From Kurthia huakuii LAM0618 (GTDB lineage Bacteria; Bacillota; Bacilli; Bacillales_A; Planococcaceae), in NCBI RefSeq assembly GCF_000505545.1, contig NZ_AYTB01000018.1, forward strand, positions 26,308 through 90,307: a DNA stretch of 64,000 bases. Reading direction: 5' to 3'. This document shows, piece by piece, positions 8,662 to 17,809 of the stretch (within the stretch, counting starts at the first letter, position 1; every line of letters starts with the position of its first letter). The position numbers and the translations under genes were made by a program. The notes under the pieces are model-generated. The model searched no databases. It was given only the letters and a program-made list of their open reading frames with translations, and was not told the DNA's origin.

Positions 8662-10347
8662 GTGAGTGTTGGCAAAAAATTAAATATGGCCTTTATATCG
8701 ATTTTGATTGTTATGTTTATTTCAATTTCGATAGCAGTAGTTAATATTGTCGCAATTAATAGCAAGGTCGAAGAAGCATTTCATAGTCGCGTAGTACAAG
8801 TGCAGTTAATTGATGAAATCATGATTGATATGTATCAGCAAGGGCTATATGCGCGTGCGATTATTATTGATGATACACAAAGCAATCGCGATTTATTAGC
8901 TGCGAGTGCAAAAGGTGTCGATGATTCAATTGCTGAGTTAAAAAACTTTTTAGTAAGTGCAAAAATGAAAGAACAATGGGCAGAAATGGAGCAATACAAT
9001 CAATCATTTAACGAGCAAATAGAGCAATTTAGAGCAGCTGTAAACGATAATGATTTGAAAGAAGCAAAACGAATTATTGTTGAAGAAATTGCCGATTCAA
9101 ATGGCCATTTAGTACAAATTGCCGATGAGATGCGCACATACCAAAATCAGAAAATGGAAGACATCGCTGACGAAACAACGTCGTTAATTGACTTAACAAA
9201 ATGGATTTCAATTATTGCATTAATTGTTAGCGTAGCCATTACTTTATTCTTTATTGTCTATATTCGCCGTCATATCGTTAATCCATTAACTACTATGACG
9301 AATATGGTCAATATTGTTGCTGAGGGTGATTTGACACAACATGATATTCCTGTACATTCAAAAGATGAAATTGGTCAGCTTGCAGTAAGCGTCAATACAA
9401 TGAAAAACAATTTACATCACCTTGTGCAAAACTTACAAGTAAATGCTGAACAACTATCTGCTGCTGCAGAGGAATTATCAGCAAGCACCGAGGAAGTGAG
9501 CGCGGCAAGTCAAGAAGTAACCGCGCAAATTGAAATGACGGCCGACCAAGCAGTTGCTTCTGCTTCCGCTTCAAATGAAAGTGCCTATGCAATGGATGAA
9601 ACCGCACAAGGTGTCCAACGTATTGCAGAGTCTGCACAAACGTTAAATGAAGCAGCAAATGATACAAGTATGCAAGCAACACAAGGTGTGACAACGGTTA
9701 ATGAAGCGAGTACGCAAATGACTTCTATTAATAGCTCAACAGATTTAGTAAGTGAACTCGTAGCGAAACTAGCAACGCAAACGGCCGAAATCGCATCGAT
9801 AACAAATATTATTACCGACATCACCGATCAAACGAATTTATTAGCGCTTAATGCCTCAATTGAAGCGGCGCGTGCGGGTGAGCATGGCAAAGGTTTTGCT
9901 GTCGTTGCAGCCGAAGTTGGGAAATTAGCGGAGCAATCGAAAAAATCAGCAAACTCGATTAAACAATTAACCGATGAAATTCAGCTAGATACTGCTAACG
10001 TCGAAAAAGCTGTTGCAGAGTCACTCGTATCGGTGCAGCAAGGTGTCACTATCATTCAACATGCACGTCAATCATTCGATACGATTTCCGCATCGGTTTC
10101 TACAATGACTGCACAAATTGAGGACGTATCGGCAACATCTGAACAATTATCTGCTGGTGCAGAGCAAGTATCCGCTTCGATTCAAGATATTTCAAATGGT
10201 TCTTCACAAACATCTGAGAGCATTCGCATTATCGTCGATTCGATGGAAGAACAAAAAGCAACAATGGAACAAATTAGTGTCGTCGCAACCGAATTAAGCA
10301 TAAATGCACAACAATTGAACGAAGAAGTTCGCGCATTTAAAGTGTAA
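8662..10347 (+). CDS. Methyl-accepting chemotaxis protein
   Basis: Transmembrane chemoreceptor of 561 aa. Membrane segment 1 is at about 9-31, followed by a four-helix-bundle sensor domain outside the cell (about 33-180), segment 2 (about 182-203), a HAMP domain (about 205-258) and a long cytoplasmic coiled-coil signalling domain. The hairpin tip that contacts CheA/CheW is seen as [19 protein letters not shown]. The start is GTG with AGGAGG 7-8 bases upstream. The ligand cannot be predicted. A terminator follows. Confidence 0.94.
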   Translation: MSVGKKLNMAFISILIVMFISISIAVVNIVAINSKVEEAFHSRVVQVQLIDEIMIDMYQQGLYARAIIIDDTQSNRDLLAASAKGVDDSIAELKNFLVSAKMKEQWAEMEQYNQSFNEQIEQFRAAVNDNDLKEAKRIIVEEIADSNGHLVQIADEMRTYQNQKMEDIADETTSLIDLTKWISIIALIVSVAITLFFIVYIRRHIVNPLTTMTNMVNIVAEGDLTQHDIPVHSKDEIGQLAVSVNTMKNNLHHLVQNLQVNAEQLSAAAEELSASTEEVSAASQEVTAQIEMTADQAVASASASNESAYAMDETAQGVQRIAESAQTLNEAANDTSMQATQGVTTVNEASTQMTSINSSTDLVSELVAKLATQTAEIASITNIITDITDQTNLLALNASIEAARAGEHGKGFAVVAAEVGKLAEQSKKSANSIKQLTDEIQLDTANVEKAVAESLVSVQQGVTIIQHARQSFDTISASVSTMTAQIEDVSATSEQLSAGAEQVSASIQDISNGSSQTSESIRIIVDSMEEQKATMEQISVVATELSINAQQLNEEVRAFKV

Positions 10348-10359
10348 TATCAACTTAAA

Positions 10360-10388
10360 AGAGGAATCATATTCGCTATGATTCTTCT
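10360..10388 (+). terminator. Terminator of the chemoreceptor gene
   Basis: AGAGGAATCATA pairs with TATGATTCTTCT around a 5-nt loop, followed by nine T residues. Confidence 0.9.
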
Positions 10389-10395
10389 TTTTTTT

Positions 10396-10689
10396 TACAA
10401 AAATCGCGTTATTTCTTCTGTTTTCGGGAATATTATTTGTAATGGAGGGATCCCTAGATGGATGCCAAACGTTTAATGAAAATTGAGTAGCAGCCAGGCT
10501 CAAAATAGATATCGAAAGAGAGGTGAAAACTGCTACTACAACAGCCGATTTATCGGGTACAAACCTTGAGCGAATAGTTATCCTATGACTCGCTTAGTAC
10601 TTTAGAATGGAGCGGCCGGCGCGAGCACGTTCCTGTTTGAGCACTTCAATCTAACGCTAGAGGTATATGTTTTAGTAGCAGGTCTTTCC
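10396..10689 (+). other. Intergenic stretch with local pairing and a 10-codon ORF
   Basis: About 290 bases without a recognised gene. A GGAGG followed by ATG at 10457 opens a frame of ten codons (MDAKRLMKIE). Downstream, GTAGCAG can pair with CTGCTAC, and AGCGAATAG with CTATGACTCGCT. The rest is unusually GC-rich around 10610 (GGCCGGCGCGAGC). It may be a structured leader of the acetyltransferase gene or a decayed gene; no known riboswitch motif is visible. Confidence 0.3.
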
Positions 10690-11211
10690 ATGATTGCGTT
10701 AGAAAATAATCGTTTAAAACTCGTACAACCTGACTTACAATATGTAGACGCGATGTATCGAATTCACGCGGATCCAACGACCAATCTCTACCATTCAGGA
10801 GAGCTGCACGAATCGAAAGATGAAACGCGTGCCATGCTACAGCAATGGATACAAGATTGGGAGCGTGACAAGATCGGCTTCTTTATCATTATTGAAAAGG
10901 CGTCCAATGAAGTTATTGGCATGTGCGGTGTACGCTACCGAGACTGGCAAAACGGCCGTATTTTTAATCTTGCCTACCGACTAGATACTGCCTACACACG
11001 CAAAGGCTACACAAAAGAAGCCAATCAGCTTGTCTTGCAGTTTATTCACGATACAATCGACACCAACCCAAAAATTGTCGCCCGTACAAAATACAATAAT
11101 ATCCCTTCAATCAAGACAGCAGAAGCACTCGGACTAGCACTTAATCCTCGCTTCGATAATTTTGAGGAACCTGGAGATGTGTATTTGTTTAATAAAGGGT
11201 GTTTTGCATAA
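10690..11211 (+). CDS. GNAT-family N-acetyltransferase (RimJ/RimL type)
   Basis: Acetyltransferase of 173 aa of the Acetyltransf_3 type. The acetyl-CoA region is the segment from AYRLDTAYTRKGYTKEANQL (about 97-116), and the later NIPSIKTAEALGL corresponds to the conserved NxxSxxxxEKxGF motif. The substrate is unknown; relatives modify ribosomal protein N-termini or small molecules. The ribosome binding site is poor (CAGG), so expression may depend on the unusual leader upstream. A bidirectional terminator separates it from the convergent membrane protein gene. Confidence 0.85.
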   Translation: MIALENNRLKLVQPDLQYVDAMYRIHADPTTNLYHSGELHESKDETRAMLQQWIQDWERDKIGFFIIIEKASNEVIGMCGVRYRDWQNGRIFNLAYRLDTAYTRKGYTKEANQLVLQFIHDTIDTNPKIVARTKYNNIPSIKTAEALGLALNPRFDNFEEPGDVYLFNKGCFA

Positions 11212-11220
11212 TTAAACACT

Positions 11221-11254
11221 AAAAAGCCGGATTTCATCGTGAATCCGGCTTTTT
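11221..11254. terminator. Bidirectional terminator
   Basis: AAAAAGCCGGATT and AATCCGGCTTTTT form a 13-bp stem with A and T runs on both sides, between convergent genes. Confidence 0.92.
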
Positions 11255-11255
11255 A

Positions 11256-11537
11256 TTAGCTTTCAGAAATGCCCATTCCTAATAAAGTTAAATAAAGGAA
11301 GCTTGTCGTTACAACAAACGCTAAAACATTCATCAACATACTCACGATTTTCACAAAGCGATTGTTTGTTTTCCACGCTAAAATAAATGCATAAATAAAG
11401 CCAATATCCATTACAATACCAAGCACAATAAATAGCATGATATCTGAACCCTGACCAGCTATAGCGAAGAGGCTTAAAGCAATAATAATTAAGACAATAG
11501 GAATAAGTAAGGGTGTAAAATCTTTTTGTGATGTCAC
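11256..11537 (-). CDS. Small hypothetical membrane protein
   Basis: Protein of 93 aa with three hydrophobic segments (about 10-29, 33-53, 65-88) and no known motif. The start is taken as GTG 11537 because GGAGGTGG lies 7 bases upstream; the longer frame from ATG 11561 would place this site inside the coding sequence. It is divergent from the small membrane protein gene at 11641. Confidence 0.7.
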   Translation of the reverse strand: MTSQKDFTPLLIPIVLIIIALSLFAIAGQGSDIMLFIVLGIVMDIGFIYAFILAWKTNNRFVKIVSMLMNVLAFVVTTSFLYLTLLGMGISES

Positions 11538-11640
11538 TAAACCACCTCCATATTTTACCATAACATAAAAACCGCACCTTTTCTAACGAATTGAAACTTT
11601 TTAAGCTACTCATCCGTAGTTCTAGTAGGGAGGTCATCGT

Positions 11641-11856
11641 ATGAAAATTATTTGGTGGATTTTAAATGTATGTTGGATTGCCCTGTTTTCCGCATTAGCA
11701 ACTGTTATTTATACCCGTCATGCCGATGCTCGCGGTGTTATACAAACACCTGAACTACGCCTAACTTCGCTCATGATCGTTGGCATTCTTGCAGTCATTA
11801 TTTTCATCGGTCAACTTATTTTTCTGCATATTATTAATAAGTCCGCACATACATAG
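11641..11856 (+). CDS. Small two-helix membrane protein
   Basis: Protein of 71 aa with two membrane segments (about 4-23 and 43-66) joined by a short polar loop. GGGAGG precedes the ATG by 8 bases. No family recognised. It is followed by a copy of the palindromic repeat, which probably ends its transcript. Confidence 0.75.
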   Translation: MKIIWWILNVCWIALFSALATVIYTRHADARGVIQTPELRLTSLMIVGILAVIIFIGQLIFLHIINKSAHT

Positions 11857-11858
11857 TT

Positions 11859-12000
11859 AAAAAGAGGCTTTTACAAAACAGCTCCTGTTTCTTTTTTAGC
11901 GTTCGCCACAAAAAACCGGAACCGCGCCACAGCGCGATTCTGGTTTTTTTATGCTCATCTGAGAGGAGGGTTTTACACGTATGTCCCATCCTCTTTTTTT
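11859..12000. repeat. Palindromic repeat family, copy 2
   Basis: Outer AAAAAGAGG/CCTCTTTTT arms enclose the same core hairpin as copies 1 and 3. The 3' outer arm still shows TATGTCCCATCCTCTT, but the 5' arm has decayed. It lies between convergent genes and very likely terminates both. Confidence 0.85.
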
Positions 12001-13418
12001 TAATGCAACGGCACGTGACAGTCGCCGGTAATTTCTAGTTGCGCTTGCCCTACTCGCTCAGCAAGTGCTGCCGGTAATGTTACTATGATTGGTTGCGTAG
12101 CCTGTAGTGGCTTTTTATTCGCCGTCAAAGAAATTTGCAGTGAATCCAAACATAAAATATCGACGGCTACTTGCTTATAGCCATCTCTCAGCAGCAATTC
12201 TAAGCCATCATCACTATGAAAACGTAGCGGTTGTGCCTTCCCTTTATAACTTCCAAACCAGCTACCACCAAAACCCGCTAGTGGGACATCTAGGGCCTCT
12301 AGTTGTGCTGTTTCTTCTCGCGCCTGTTCAAAATGCAGCGGCTCCCCGTCACGAAACGACACTTCTAGCGCGCCGAGTGTCCGTTTAATGCTCACGACTT
12401 CTCGCGTCTCGACACAACTAATAGCGCCCGCTTCGAGCTTATATAACTGACGCGCGCAATCGACATGACAAAAATAGAGCGCATCGTCAAAAGCGGTACA
12501 AAACTGCACGCGAGCGTCAAGCAACACCGTTGTTTGACGCGTATTAACATTCATCTGCATAAGCTGTGCCGACGTTGGATGCGGAAAATAAAGCGCATCA
12601 CCTATATACGTCACATCATAAAAATTCGACATGCCTTTATACATTTCGCTCAAGCACTGCGGATAATGCGCGGGATTCCAATGATGATCGCGCTTCATAA
12701 AGTCATCCGAGCGTAAAAAATAACGATAGCGAATCTCGTGATTTTTCATCTTCGAACCTAAATCATTCCACGTCGCGTCGATATGGTACCACTCGCCGCC
12801 AAGCTGCACCATATTCCACGCATGCCCCAAATCACTCTCACCATCTGCCTTACCGATGACGTAATAGCACGGAATGCCAAGCTCCTCCATCATCTTTTCA
12901 AATAATAACGCATAGGCCATACAAACGCCTTGCTTCTCATGCATAAACGTAAACACCGTAAACGGCGAGCCCGTCGTATTCATCTCATAGTGATGATTGC
13001 GCACAATATAGTCATGGACAGCCACCACTTTTTGAATAGTGCTCATGTCGTCTGTAATCAACCGCGCTAAAATACGCTGAATCTCATCCGTCACCCATTT
13101 GTGCTGCTCACGCGACATGCGGTACTTCATCGAAAAGTCGATTTTAATACGATTTTTGGACACGCTAATATATTTGCTGTCTTGACGCGCGCAATGCTGT
13201 GTATGAAACGGCTTTTGCAAATGCGAAATCGTAAATGCCTCCTGCAACAGTTCACCAAGCGGCTTTGGTAGTCGCCCATTAATGTAGAGTGAAAATTTCC
13301 GGTCCCCGCGCTGAATATGCGTCACAAGCGCCGGTAGTAGTTGCCGTGCTGTAATCGTTGATTGTTTCAAACCGCCATTCGCCTGAAACGCCTGTAATGA
13401 TTCAAAATAAATTGCCAT
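12000..13418 (-). CDS. Transglutaminase-like domain protein
   Basis: Protein of 472 aa. The transglutaminase/peptidase fold (about 115-225) has the complete triad Cys166 (KQGVCMAYALLF), His199 (DLGHAWNMV) and Asp214 (YHIDATWND). The YHIDATWND pattern is typical of bacterial cysteine-protease-like members, as in the Kyphoscoliosis/YebA type. The N-terminal 100 residues and the C-terminal 230 residues match nothing I recognise; the latter look like a beta-propeller of the DUF5050 kind. No signal peptide, so a cytoplasmic enzyme. The stop codon touches the palindromic repeat. Substrate unknown. Confidence 0.85.
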   Translation of the reverse strand: MAIYFESLQAFQANGGLKQSTITARQLLPALVTHIQRGDRKFSLYINGRLPKPLGELLQEAFTISHLQKPFHTQHCARQDSKYISVSKNRIKIDFSMKYRMSREQHKWVTDEIQRILARLITDDMSTIQKVVAVHDYIVRNHHYEMNTTGSPFTVFTFMHEKQGVCMAYALLFEKMMEELGIPCYYVIGKADGESDLGHAWNMVQLGGEWYHIDATWNDLGSKMKNHEIRYRYFLRSDDFMKRDHHWNPAHYPQCLSEMYKGMSNFYDVTYIGDALYFPHPTSAQLMQMNVNTRQTTVLLDARVQFCTAFDDALYFCHVDCARQLYKLEAGAISCVETREVVSIKRTLGALEVSFRDGEPLHFEQAREETAQLEALDVPLAGFGGSWFGSYKGKAQPLRFHSDDGLELLLRDGYKQVAVDILCLDSLQISLTANKKPLQATQPIIVTLPAALAERVGQAQLEITGDCHVPLH

Positions 13419-13458
13419 GTCATTCCCTACAATCTGTTCATAATGCCTTTATTATAAC

Positions 13459-13487
13459 AAAAAAGAAGCCCAGCGGAACCGGGCCTC
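13459..13487 (-). terminator. Terminator of the DUF3298-like gene
   Basis: GAGGCCC and GGGCTTC form a 7-bp stem with one G-T pair, followed by a T run on the minus strand. Confidence 0.8.
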
Positions 13488-13493
13488 TACCTG

Positions 13494-14156
13494 TTATTTC
13501 ATCATATATTTTGCTGGGATCGATACGGTCATCATACCAGCTGCATACGGTGCTACTTCATACGGATCAAACGTTACTTTAATGCCGCCAGAAGCTACCC
13601 AATAATACGGGTGACCAGCAATTGTTGTGTGGTTATCGGCAAATGGATATTTTCCAGGATGCGCTAACATTTTTTCTTTCGCATACTGTTTCGCTTGTAA
13701 ATAGGCCGCTTCTGATTTAAACGCGCCTTTTAGCGATAGTTGTTTGCCTTTATACACATTGTAGCTTTCATAATACGAATTACCGTGCGCCCCACCATTA
13801 TAAATATACGTTTGGGTTAAAATACTAATTTTCGTTGAAGTTTTATATTTTACAATCGGTGTCAATCCAATCACATAGTCAATACCATCTGGAATGCTAC
13901 CATTTTCCCGGTCCTCTTTCAGCTGCTTATCTAAGTCCTTTTGCGTTGCATACGCTTCTTTTGCTTGTTGATACATCTTCGCATTCACTGCTTTATACTT
14001 GTCCCCATGAATAACCGCATATTGAATTTGCTCTGTCTTATACGACTTAACCGAAATCTTTGGCGCTGCTGCCTGTGCACCTAAACTTTGAAGCGGTAAC
14101 ATCACGAAAAACAACAGCATAATGACGACCGTCCATAACTTTTTCAACGAAATCAC
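13494..14156 (-). CDS. Secreted DUF4163/DUF3298 domain protein
   Basis: Exported protein of 220 aa with an N-terminal hydrophobic signal/anchor (about 8-28, ending LGAQAAA). The core has the features of the DUF4163-DUF3298 pair found in RsiV and PdaC: YNGGAHGNSYYESYNVYKG and, near the end, VTFDPYEVAPYAAG. In RsiV this region binds lysozyme; here no sigma-factor-binding part is present, so a cell-wall-related role is only a suggestion. Monocistronic, with its own terminator. Confidence 0.85.
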   Translation of the reverse strand: MISLKKLWTVVIMLLFFVMLPLQSLGAQAAAPKISVKSYKTEQIQYAVIHGDKYKAVNAKMYQQAKEAYATQKDLDKQLKEDRENGSIPDGIDYVIGLTPIVKYKTSTKISILTQTYIYNGGAHGNSYYESYNVYKGKQLSLKGAFKSEAAYLQAKQYAKEKMLAHPGKYPFADNHTTIAGHPYYWVASGGIKVTFDPYEVAPYAAGMMTVSIPAKYMMK

Positions 14157-14306
14157 TCCCTTTAAGAGATGAGGTTTTTCTCTTTATTATAATACAAAAT
14201 GGAAAGGAATGGGTAGTTTAAAGACTTATTTTTTGAAAATTAAATTATTTACCTAGTTGACTTCCGTAACTACGCCATTGTTGCCACCGTTCTTAAAATG
14301 TCGACT

Positions 14307-15149
14307 TTAAAACCCAAGCAAGCGCTTATCCGGTGTCTCTTTAAAGATAATATGTTCCACTTTCCGCATCGCGCGCGACATCATTTTTTTGTCATACATC
14401 GGTGGTATGAAGCGATCTCGTTCGCGGTACCCGGTCAACAGGCGCTGGCCACTCAAATTCGTCGTAATAATCGTCGGCTTATGCTGACGGCTATTTAATA
14501 TGCTCCGCAGCACATTACTCGTATACTCACTCGCCCGTTTATCGCTGTAAATATCCCCCGTCTCGGCCCCTAAATCATCGAGCACGAGCACATCCGCCTT
14601 ACTCGCAAGCGTCACGAAATAATTTTGCGTATACATGCTCTCTCGATTGCCAATACTGTCACGCATTAACTCCATCGTCCGTCCAAAATCTAAAAAAAGC
14701 GTTTGACGATTTTGCGGCGCAGCTTCGTTGACATACTGTAAGATGCTCATCGCTAAATGACTTTTACCGCACCCGGTCTCTGGAGATTGGATCCACACAC
14801 TAAACACGTCCCCAGCTACAAAACGCTCAGCAGCTCGTATAGCCAGCGCTTTATTGAGTTGCTCCTCTTCCGTCTCAGCTAAAAAGTTTTCAAAGCGCGC
14901 ATGCCGAATCGTCTCATCTTGAATAATCGAATGCCTTGCTAGTGTGCGGTAGCGCGCCAATCGCTCAATATCCAAACAGCGCTGCTGCTCCGCTTCTTCG
15001 ATTTGCTGCTGCAATGCCTCCGTTCCGCAAAATGGGCATTGAGATACTTGATAAGTCGGGGGTAAATAAACAAAATCACTGTCATGCCGCATGCAGTAGT
15101 TGGACTTGTCCCACTGCAACGCACTTAAGACATCTCGTATGTTTTTCAT
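14307..15149 (-). CDS. DnaC/DnaI-like helicase loader ATPase (phage type)
   Basis: AAA+ ATPase of 280 aa that loads replicative helicase onto DNA. An N-terminal zinc-binding pattern (Cys in SNYCMRH and CPFCG, about 19-42) is followed by the ATPase domain: Walker A variant SPETGCGKSHLAM (about 124-136), Walker B VLVLDDLGAE (about 185), sensor 1 IITTN. ATG 15149 is chosen because AGAGGAG lies 8 bases upstream; an in-frame GTG at 15158 is the alternative. It follows the replication HTH gene by 18 bases. The pair resembles the replication module of a prophage or integrative element, but no other phage genes are near. Confidence 0.85.
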   Translation of the reverse strand: MKNIRDVLSALQWDKSNYCMRHDSDFVYLPPTYQVSQCPFCGTEALQQQIEEAEQQRCLDIERLARYRTLARHSIIQDETIRHARFENFLAETEEEQLNKALAIRAAERFVAGDVFSVWIQSPETGCGKSHLAMSILQYVNEAAPQNRQTLFLDFGRTMELMRDSIGNRESMYTQNYFVTLASKADVLVLDDLGAETGDIYSDKRASEYTSNVLRSILNSRQHKPTIITTNLSGQRLLTGYRERDRFIPPMYDKKMMSRAMRKVEHIIFKETPDKRLLGF

Positions 15150-15167
15150 ACTCAGCACTCCTCTGTT

Positions 15168-15806
15168 TTAAAATGGAATTTGTGTGCCACCAAATGACGT
15201 TGACGACCAGGCATTTTTCAGTAAATAATCGGCGTAAAAAAGTAGCGGCTTCTTTTTGGCGTGGGCTTCCCTTAACGCTTCCATGATCGCTGACACATCT
15301 TGATACGTTGTGAGCAATGCCGTTAATTGAGCAGGTGCCTGTTCACCGGTGAGCTCTTCATAAAATTCTGTGAGCTGCTGTATTTTTAACTTGTTATTAT
15401 TAAGACTGTTATTATTAAACCTGTTACTTATAGTGGCCACATGTTGTTCCGCTACAGATTGTTCGGTTACGCCCTGTACCGCTACCATTTCGTGTGGCAA
15501 CGATTTGTTACTATAACAAACCGACTGCTTCAGCACGTAGATATTATTTGAAAAACCATTGTCTGTACGCTGCCGTTTAATGTCCAAATAACCTCGTTCG
15601 ACTAACTGTTTCCTGTGCGCCAATAAGCGTTTTTTTGAAATAGTTAAATCATGACATATCAGCTCAACACTAGGATATGCCTCAAAACGATTGCCCGCAA
15701 ACGCTGCTAAATACGCATAAATCGCCTTCGCTTCAATTGACAACTTTTCATCACGCATAACGATTTTAGGAATGATGCCATAACCTTCTGCTAGGATTGA
15801 ATTCAT
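15168..15806 (-). CDS. Phage-type replication initiation HTH protein
   Basis: Protein of 212 aa whose first 95 residues are a winged helix of the HTH_36/replication protein O type (MRDEKLSIEAKAIYAYLAAF, then SKKRLLAHRKQLVERGYL). A linker rich in asparagine follows, and a C-terminal part like the DnaD/DnaB2 domain of phage initiators (FYADYLLKNAW). It probably binds an origin and recruits the helicase loader encoded next. AAAGGAGG stands 10 bases before the ATG. Divergent from the repressor gene at 16019. Confidence 0.8.
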   Translation of the reverse strand: MNSILAEGYGIIPKIVMRDEKLSIEAKAIYAYLAAFAGNRFEAYPSVELICHDLTISKKRLLAHRKQLVERGYLDIKRQRTDNGFSNNIYVLKQSVCYSNKSLPHEMVAVQGVTEQSVAEQHVATISNRFNNNSLNNNKLKIQQLTEFYEELTGEQAPAQLTALLTTYQDVSAIMEALREAHAKKKPLLFYADYLLKNAWSSTSFGGTQIPF

Positions 15807-15869
15807 ATAATGGAGCCTCCTTTAATTTTTTGCTATGGATACGATTTGTACCCTAACAAAATGTGCACT

Positions 15870-15966
15870 TATTACACTTAAAATCATTTAAAGTGCTGTT
15901 ATTACACAAATTATAAGGTTATTATCGTATCACGTCAATTTATTTGTGTATTTTTTGCACAAATAA
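15870..15966. promoter_or_regulatory. Operator-like repeats between replication and repressor genes
   Basis: A perfect inverted repeat TTATTTGTG (15940-15948) and CACAAATAA (15958-15966) and a direct repeat TTATTACAC (15870-15878, 15900-15908), the second continuing as CACAAATTA, lie in the 212-bp divergent region. A TATAAT at about 15991 could be the -10 of the repressor gene. Layout fits cI-type control. Confidence 0.6.
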
Positions 15967-16018
15967 TACTTCAAGACTCTCTTTCGCCTATAATTAAGAG
16001 AAAAGAGGAGGTTGTCGC

Positions 16019-16390
16019 ATGAAGTATGGAGCCATTTTCAAATCACTACGCACAGAAAAAAAATTATCGCAGCAAGAACTAGCAGATTATATGCAAATCA
16101 ATCGCTCTACCTATGCGCGGTACGAAACCTCTCAGACCCAACCAGACTTTGACACATTATTCAAACTTGCAACATTTTATGACGTCTCGATTGATTATTT
16201 ATTAGGGTATTCTGACGAAAAAAATACATACGCAAACATAACACCAACTCAAAAAACGATCCTCGATTTCTTCGAAAATAGCCCCTCCCTTTCATTTGAT
16301 GAAGGGGAAGCGGAGACCTTGCAAAAAGTGCTGCAGGACGTGGAAACATATTATGAGTTTTTAAAATTTAAGGCACAAAAAAACCCCTAG
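16019..16390 (+). CDS. XRE-family transcriptional regulator (phage repressor type)
   Basis: Repressor of 123 aa. Residues 5-60 form a helix-turn-helix of the Cro/CI class (LSQQELADYMQINRSTYARYE), and the C-terminal half is short and acidic without a LexA-type peptidase. GAGGAGG precedes the ATG. Its divergence from the replication genes and the palindromes in between indicate that it represses them. It may also affect the neighbouring reverse transcriptase locus, though that gene is convergent and separated by a terminator. Confidence 0.88.
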   Translation: MKYGAIFKSLRTEKKLSQQELADYMQINRSTYARYETSQTQPDFDTLFKLATFYDVSIDYLLGYSDEKNTYANITPTQKTILDFFENSPSLSFDEGEAETLQKVLQDVETYYEFLKFKAQKNP

Positions 16391-16416
16391 TGATTGGAAG
16401 TCACTAGGGTTTTTAG
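16380..16416. terminator. Bidirectional terminator between repressor and reverse transcriptase
   Basis: AAAACCCCTAGTGA and TCACTAGGGTTTTT form a long stem with A/T runs. The repressor stop codon lies in the left arm. Confidence 0.88.
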
Positions 16417-16417
16417 A

Positions 16418-17800
16418 TTAAACTTTAGTATGTATACGATAGCCCAATCTTTTTTCAATATATTTTTTTCGATTTTTCATTTGGTCCATCATCAAGTTAT
16501 TCGTGTTGGGCGAAATTTTATTAAACGATTTTTGACAGCGCTCCGCATAGCTAATAAAATTCCCATATTTTTTAACACCTAATTTTATTTCAGTATTATA
16601 TTCTTCAGGAAATGCCCCTAAATCTGTAAAGTAGCGATAAATTTTCCTGCGATATGGTAACTTTTTTAAATCTTTCTGCCTTTTTACATAATGCGCTTTT
16701 CGAATTAACTTATATGCATTTCTATAAAATTTATAAGAACTTTTATTTCGCATTCTCACGTTTTGCCCATCAAATGTAAACCCTAAATAATCTAAATGAA
16801 AATGATCTACCTTATCGATATTAATAATTTTTTTTTGTTCATATAGATAGCTTTTTGTTTTCTCTTTTTGTAATTCGATTTTATTCTCCTTAGATAGCTT
16901 AATAATTTCATTACGCATATGTATAAAATCTGTTAACGTTAAATTCCCTTTAGGTATTACTAAAATAAAATCATCCGAATAACGACGATAAATACCTTGA
17001 TACTTACTTGCTAATTCTTTCGCTTTTTTATCAAAATCTATAGCATACACATTTGCTAATACGGCACTAATTGCAGATCCCTGTGGAATTCCATAATTAT
17101 TTTTATTCGATTTACAAGGTATTCTTCTACTAAATTTTCGATAGTCACTTAGTTTTTTAAAATACGAATACTGCCTATTATTTTTTAGATCCTTATCAGT
17201 TCCTTTTTCTCGAATTAAAATTTCTTTGTCATAAAATCCATACCTTGTAATTGAATTAAATACATTAAACCAGTCTGCTGGCAACCTGTTCTCACCTAAT
17301 ACTACCTTTACACGCTCTTTTAGTAATTTATGATCTAAACTCCCGAAAAAGTTAGTGAAGTCTCCAATTAGAATATAAGCTTCGTTATAACTTACTATTT
17401 TATTAATAACCTCTGCAGCAGATGTAATGTTAGAAAAATTTTCCTCACTATTTCCTTTATTTCTATATGCTATAGAGCATTCATCAATTTTTTGCTTCTG
17501 CACCCATTCATTATATTTATTGTTTAATTTAATAGAATAATGTTTATAAATAAAATTATCTAAGTGCCCTGCATACATAATTTCACGTTTTTTCACTTTA
17601 ACCGGCCTATTATTTTTTTCTATATTTTTCTCTTTTGAAAATTTTTCAAAAATAATTGGAAAATAAATAAATGGTAAAAAGCTATGTTTTGCAATCTTAT
17701 CGGGATTACTAACATAGCTCTTTACCTGTTTATATTCTTTTCTATGATCAAAGTGTATATATCGTTTCTTTTGATAAATTTCATCTTCATTTTTCACCAT
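16418..17800 (-). CDS. Stand-alone reverse transcriptase (retron/DRT-like)
   Basis: RNA-directed DNA polymerase of 460 aa. The palm motifs are in order: IGDFTNFFGSLDH with the first metal-binding aspartate (about 142-154), GIPQGSAISAVLANVY (about 237-252) and the catalytic YRRYSDDF (about 272-279); the later HLDYLGFTFDG is the usual motif after the palm. There is no maturase or endonuclease domain and no group II intron domain V nearby. A dedicated RNA gene precedes it. This fits the defence-associated or retron classes, not a mobile intron. YSDD instead of YADD and the first 60 residues (KKRYIHFDHR) may help assign the group. GGGTGG lies just before ATG 17800; GTG 17809 is in frame. Confidence 0.88.
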   Translation of the reverse strand: MVKNEDEIYQKKRYIHFDHRKEYKQVKSYVSNPDKIAKHSFLPFIYFPIIFEKFSKEKNIEKNNRPVKVKKREIMYAGHLDNFIYKHYSIKLNNKYNEWVQKQKIDECSIAYRNKGNSEENFSNITSAAEVINKIVSYNEAYILIGDFTNFFGSLDHKLLKERVKVVLGENRLPADWFNVFNSITRYGFYDKEILIREKGTDKDLKNNRQYSYFKKLSDYRKFSRRIPCKSNKNNYGIPQGSAISAVLANVYAIDFDKKAKELASKYQGIYRRYSDDFILVIPKGNLTLTDFIHMRNEIIKLSKENKIELQKEKTKSYLYEQKKIINIDKVDHFHLDYLGFTFDGQNVRMRNKSSYKFYRNAYKLIRKAHYVKRQKDLKKLPYRRKIYRYFTDLGAFPEEYNTEIKLGVKKYGNFISYAERCQKSFNKISPNTNNLMMDQMKNRKKYIEKRLGYRIHTKV

Positions 17801-17809
17801 ATATACCAC

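Noticed and set aside
11263..11637. 124-aa minus-strand frame overlapping the small membrane protein
   Set aside because: Cysteine/tyrosine-rich out-of-frame shadow of the membrane protein gene, without a ribosome site.
14307..16390. Complete prophage
   Set aside because: Only replication and repressor genes are present; no integrase, packaging, capsid, tail or lysis genes.
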